Positions 5,372 through 5,989 of a stretch of DNA of 5,989 bases are shown here, in pieces. A program made the translations under genes and the position numbers. The stretch comes from Azonexus sp. (GTDB taxonomy: Bacteria; Pseudomonadota; Gammaproteobacteria; Burkholderiales; Rhodocyclaceae), in the NCBI GenBank assembly GCA_030697085.1, contig JAUYQT010000274.1, positions 1 through 5,989 on the forward strand, given 5' to 3'. Below the pieces are notes generated by a model. The model was not told the origin of the DNA. It saw nothing but the letters and a program-made list of their open reading frames with translations, and did no database searches. Each line of letters begins with the position of its first letter. The first letter of the stretch is position 1.

Positions 5372-5377
5372 CCGCCC
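5355..5377 (+). repeat. 23-bp junction repeat, copy 2
   Basis: This is the second copy of the sequence at 4874-4896. It spans the end of the 73-aa gene and the start of the methyltransferase gene, and again covers the ribosome binding region, the ATGA overlap and the codons for MTA. It differs from copy 1 only at 5365 and 5367. Confidence 0.85.
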
Positions 5378-5989
5378 GCCAACCCATCCACCTCAACCCG
5401 CCCGAAGTCCGCGAAATCCGCCATTTCCACATGTGCGGCGCCATCGGTGGCGGCGCCAAGGGCTTCAACCGCGGCAAGGCCCGCGTCGGCAACCTGGTCG
5501 CCAAGTTCCGCTGCCTCGGCTCGGTCGATGTCGATGCCGCCGCCAACCGCGACTTCACCCGCCTGATCGGCGTCCCGGCCACCACGCTCGATCTCTTCGA
5601 CCGCTCGCAATACATCGCCTTCCACGGCAAGGAACCGCCGGCCGGCTGGCGCGAAGCCACCCCGGAAGACATCCGCGCCGCCGCCGGTCATGAATTCCCG
5701 CACATCGTCTTCACCTCCATGCCGTGCAAGGGCTTCTCCGGACTGCTCAACGAAACCAAGAGCAAGACGGACAAATACCAGGCACTCAACCGCCTGACGC
5801 TGCGCGGCATGTGGCTGATGCTCGAAGCCTTCGCCGAAGACCCGCCCGAGCTGATCCTCTTCGAAAACGTCCCGCGCATCGCCACCCGGGGCCGCCATCT
5901 GCTCGACCAAATCAACAGCCTGCTGACCTCCTACGGCTACGCCGTCGCCGAAACCACCCACGACTGCGGTGAACTCGGCGGCCTGGCCG
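5368..5989 (+). CDS. C5 cytosine-specific DNA methyltransferase, 3' end beyond the window
   Basis: 207 residues are visible. The enzyme transfers a methyl group from S-adenosylmethionine to carbon 5 of cytosine in a specific DNA site. The motifs are in the usual order. Motif I (SAM binding) is HMCGAIGGGAKGFNRG at 21-36. A motif II-like strand with acidic residues is GSVDVDAAANRDF at 51-63. Motif IV is SMPCKGFSG with catalytic C120. Motif VI is LILFENVPR with E166 and N167. The start of motif VIII is TTHDCGELGGLA at 196-207. The target recognition domain and motifs IX-X lie past the right edge. The ATG overlaps the previous stop (ATGA), with GAAGG 9 nt upstream. No restriction enzyme gene is visible, so it is probably a phage orphan enzyme protecting its DNA. 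Its target site cannot be read from this part. Confidence 0.9.
   Translation, partial: MTARQPIHLNPPEVREIRHFHMCGAIGGGAKGFNRGKARVGNLVAKFRCLGSVDVDAAANRDFTRLIGVPATTLDLFDRSQYIAFHGKEPPAGWREATPEDIRAAAGHEFPHIVFTSMPCKGFSGLLNETKSKTDKYQALNRLTLRGMWLMLEAFAEDPPELILFENVPRIATRGRHLLDQINSLLTSYGYAVAETTHDCGELGGLA

Overview
The window looks like the early (replication, modification and accessory) part of a prophage or phage genome from a GC-rich proteobacterium. A betaproteobacterium of the Rhodocyclales type would fit the strong preference for C-ending codons and the flavour of the proteins, but that host guess is inference. All supportable genes are on the + strand. There is no integrase, capsid, tail or lysis gene, no RNA gene and no insertion sequence in view.

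Layout. Positions 1-165 hold the 3' end of an unrecognised gene. An 89-bp gap follows (166-254), with a good candidate intrinsic terminator or attenuator (195-233) directly in front of the next gene. Positions 255-2933 encode an 892-aa replication protein. It carries a four-cysteine zinc-binding motif, a Toprim-like region and a P-loop ATPase domain, and is probably the phage primase-helicase. A 54-bp gap (2934-2987) contains three tandem 10-bp repeats followed by a strong ribosome binding site. From 2988 to the right edge there is one tightly packed operon of nine genes: a 150-aa conserved-looking unknown, a 130-aa protein resembling DUF7673, a 57-aa GTG-start protein, unknowns of 79 and 157 aa, a 61-aa DUF1382 protein (related to phage lambda Orf63), an 88-aa membrane protein, a 73-aa acidic cysteine-containing protein, and a C5 cytosine DNA methyltransferase cut by the window end.

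How the genes fit together. The primase-helicase would open and prime phage DNA, and the methyltransferase would modify it, probably against host restriction. The small genes resemble the fast-evolving accessory genes of lambdoid early operons, such as lambda's exo-xis region. Six of the eight junctions in the downstream operon are 4-nt NTGA stop/start overlaps, so translation is probably coupled along the transcript.

The most unusual local structure is at 4705-5377. Two small genes with neutral third-position GC (about 51% and 48% by hand count) alternate with strongly GC-biased genes (91% for the one between them). The two places where composition switches back to GC-rich share a nearly identical 23-bp junction sequence (4874-4896 and 5355-5377, 21 of 23 identical). 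This suggests insertion of small accessory genes by recombination at short boundary sequences.
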